Positions 14,828 to 15,074 of a stretch of DNA of 15,074 nt are shown piece by piece. The DNA is taken from positions 1 to 15,074 of the forward strand of contig JAYQKE010000034.1 of assembly GCA_038142525.1 (NCBI GenBank), given 5' to 3'. Source of the DNA: CAJQHK01 sp038142525. Its GTDB lineage: Bacteria; Pseudomonadota; Alphaproteobacteria; Rickettsiales; UBA1997. A program made the translations under genes and the position numbers. Under the pieces are notes generated by a model, which saw only the letters and a list, made by a program, of their open reading frames with translations, had not been told where the DNA came from and did not search any database. How positions within the stretch are numbered: the first letter of the stretch is position 1; each line of letters opens with the position of its first letter.

Positions 14828-15036
14828 TGAAAATATTACCGATTATAAAAAGCGCCCTTAGCTTTTTAGTACAAAAATTTAAAGCTAAACCAGAACCAAA
14901 AGAAGAAGAAATACCGCAGATAATTGCTGATATTAAACAAATGGTAAAAAATACAGAAATAGATAATATTAAGGAACCTCTGATTTTCCTATTTAATTTT
15001 GTCTATTTTTTCATTTTTCAGAAAAAATTTTTATAA
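14827..15036 (+). CDS. Small hypothetical protein
   Basis: An unrecognised 69-residue frame, divergent from htpG. It starts with a short hydrophobic helix (MKILPIIKSALSFLV), then a basic and acidic linker (KFKAKPEPKEEE) and an amphipathic helix (IPQIIADIKQMVKN). It ends in a Phe-rich hydrophobic tail (PLIFLFNFVYFFIF) that may be a membrane segment or out-of-frame noise. There is no evident ribosome-binding site, and the ATG abuts a repeat. It may be a small membrane protein, the broken start of a longer gene, or non-coding. Confidence 0.3.
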   Translation: MKILPIIKSALSFLVQKFKAKPEPKEEEIPQIIADIKQMVKNTEIDNIKEPLIFLFNFVYFFIFQKKFL

Positions 15037-15057
15037 TTTGGATAAAGATTGCTAATT

Positions 15058-15074
15058 TTGTTAAAAATTAACAA
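15058..15074. repeat. Short palindrome at the right edge
   Basis: TTGTTAA and TTAACAA form a perfect 7-bp inverted repeat around AAA, ending exactly at the window edge. In sequence this AT-rich it may be chance. Its right context is not visible. Confidence 0.35.

Noticed and set aside
14827..15036. Phage holin or Tat component for the small ORF
   Set aside because: It has a hydrophobic start and a charged linker, but no motif specific to either family; left as hypothetical.
1..15074. CRISPR array, prophage or toxin-antitoxin module
   Set aside because: No regularly spaced direct repeats, no phage structural genes and no recognisable toxin-antitoxin pair were found on either strand.

Overview
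The window is very AT-rich and reads as chromosome from an intracellular alphaproteobacterium of the Rickettsiales type. The main reasons are a MiaB that closely resembles the rickettsial form, a long cysteine-rich VirB6/TrbL-like type IV secretion membrane protein, an NDUFAF5-type methyltransferase, an alphaproteobacterial-style IlvE, and housekeeping genes in small tight operons. This placement comes from recalled protein families, not from a search.

Left end (1-230): the minus strand opens with what looks like the first 12 residues of an IS110-family transposase running off the window. It is preceded by about 190 bp of non-coding DNA with several inverted repeats. Left half (229-7331, all minus strand; transcription order VirB6-like, ccmA, methyltransferase, miaB): this half is worn. 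The VirB6-like gene is cut into three reading-frame pieces. CcmA has lost every ATP-binding motif. The methyltransferase is frameshifted, and its missing C-terminus can be recovered in another frame. MiaB has Arg in place of two of the three cysteines that hold its auxiliary iron-sulfur cluster.

Middle (7332-8708): a tRNA-Leu(UAA) on the minus strand, a 45-bp near-perfect palindrome, and ispG of the MEP isoprenoid pathway on the plus strand. Half-copies of the palindrome lie at the miaB stop codon and upstream of htpG, near both ends of the window.

Right half (8720-14730, all minus strand): one unit is rpmI-rplT-ilvE-SET, led by a good sigma-70-like promoter. Its last gene encodes a protein with two tandem SET domains, only the second with an intact motif set, and its start overlaps the ilvE stop as ATGA. 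The second unit is htpG-lpxC-lpxK, led by a heat-shock-like (RpoH) promoter. lpxK is frameshifted exactly in its P-loop. A small unrecognised ORF runs divergently from htpG at the right edge.

The main points to follow up are the MiaB and CcmA proteins with missing active-site residues, the double-SET protein in a ribosomal-protein operon, the dispersed palindromic repeat, and four reading-frame breaks. Three of those breaks are single-base losses in or next to homopolymers, so sequencing error, real gene decay and slippage-tolerant expression all have to be separated.
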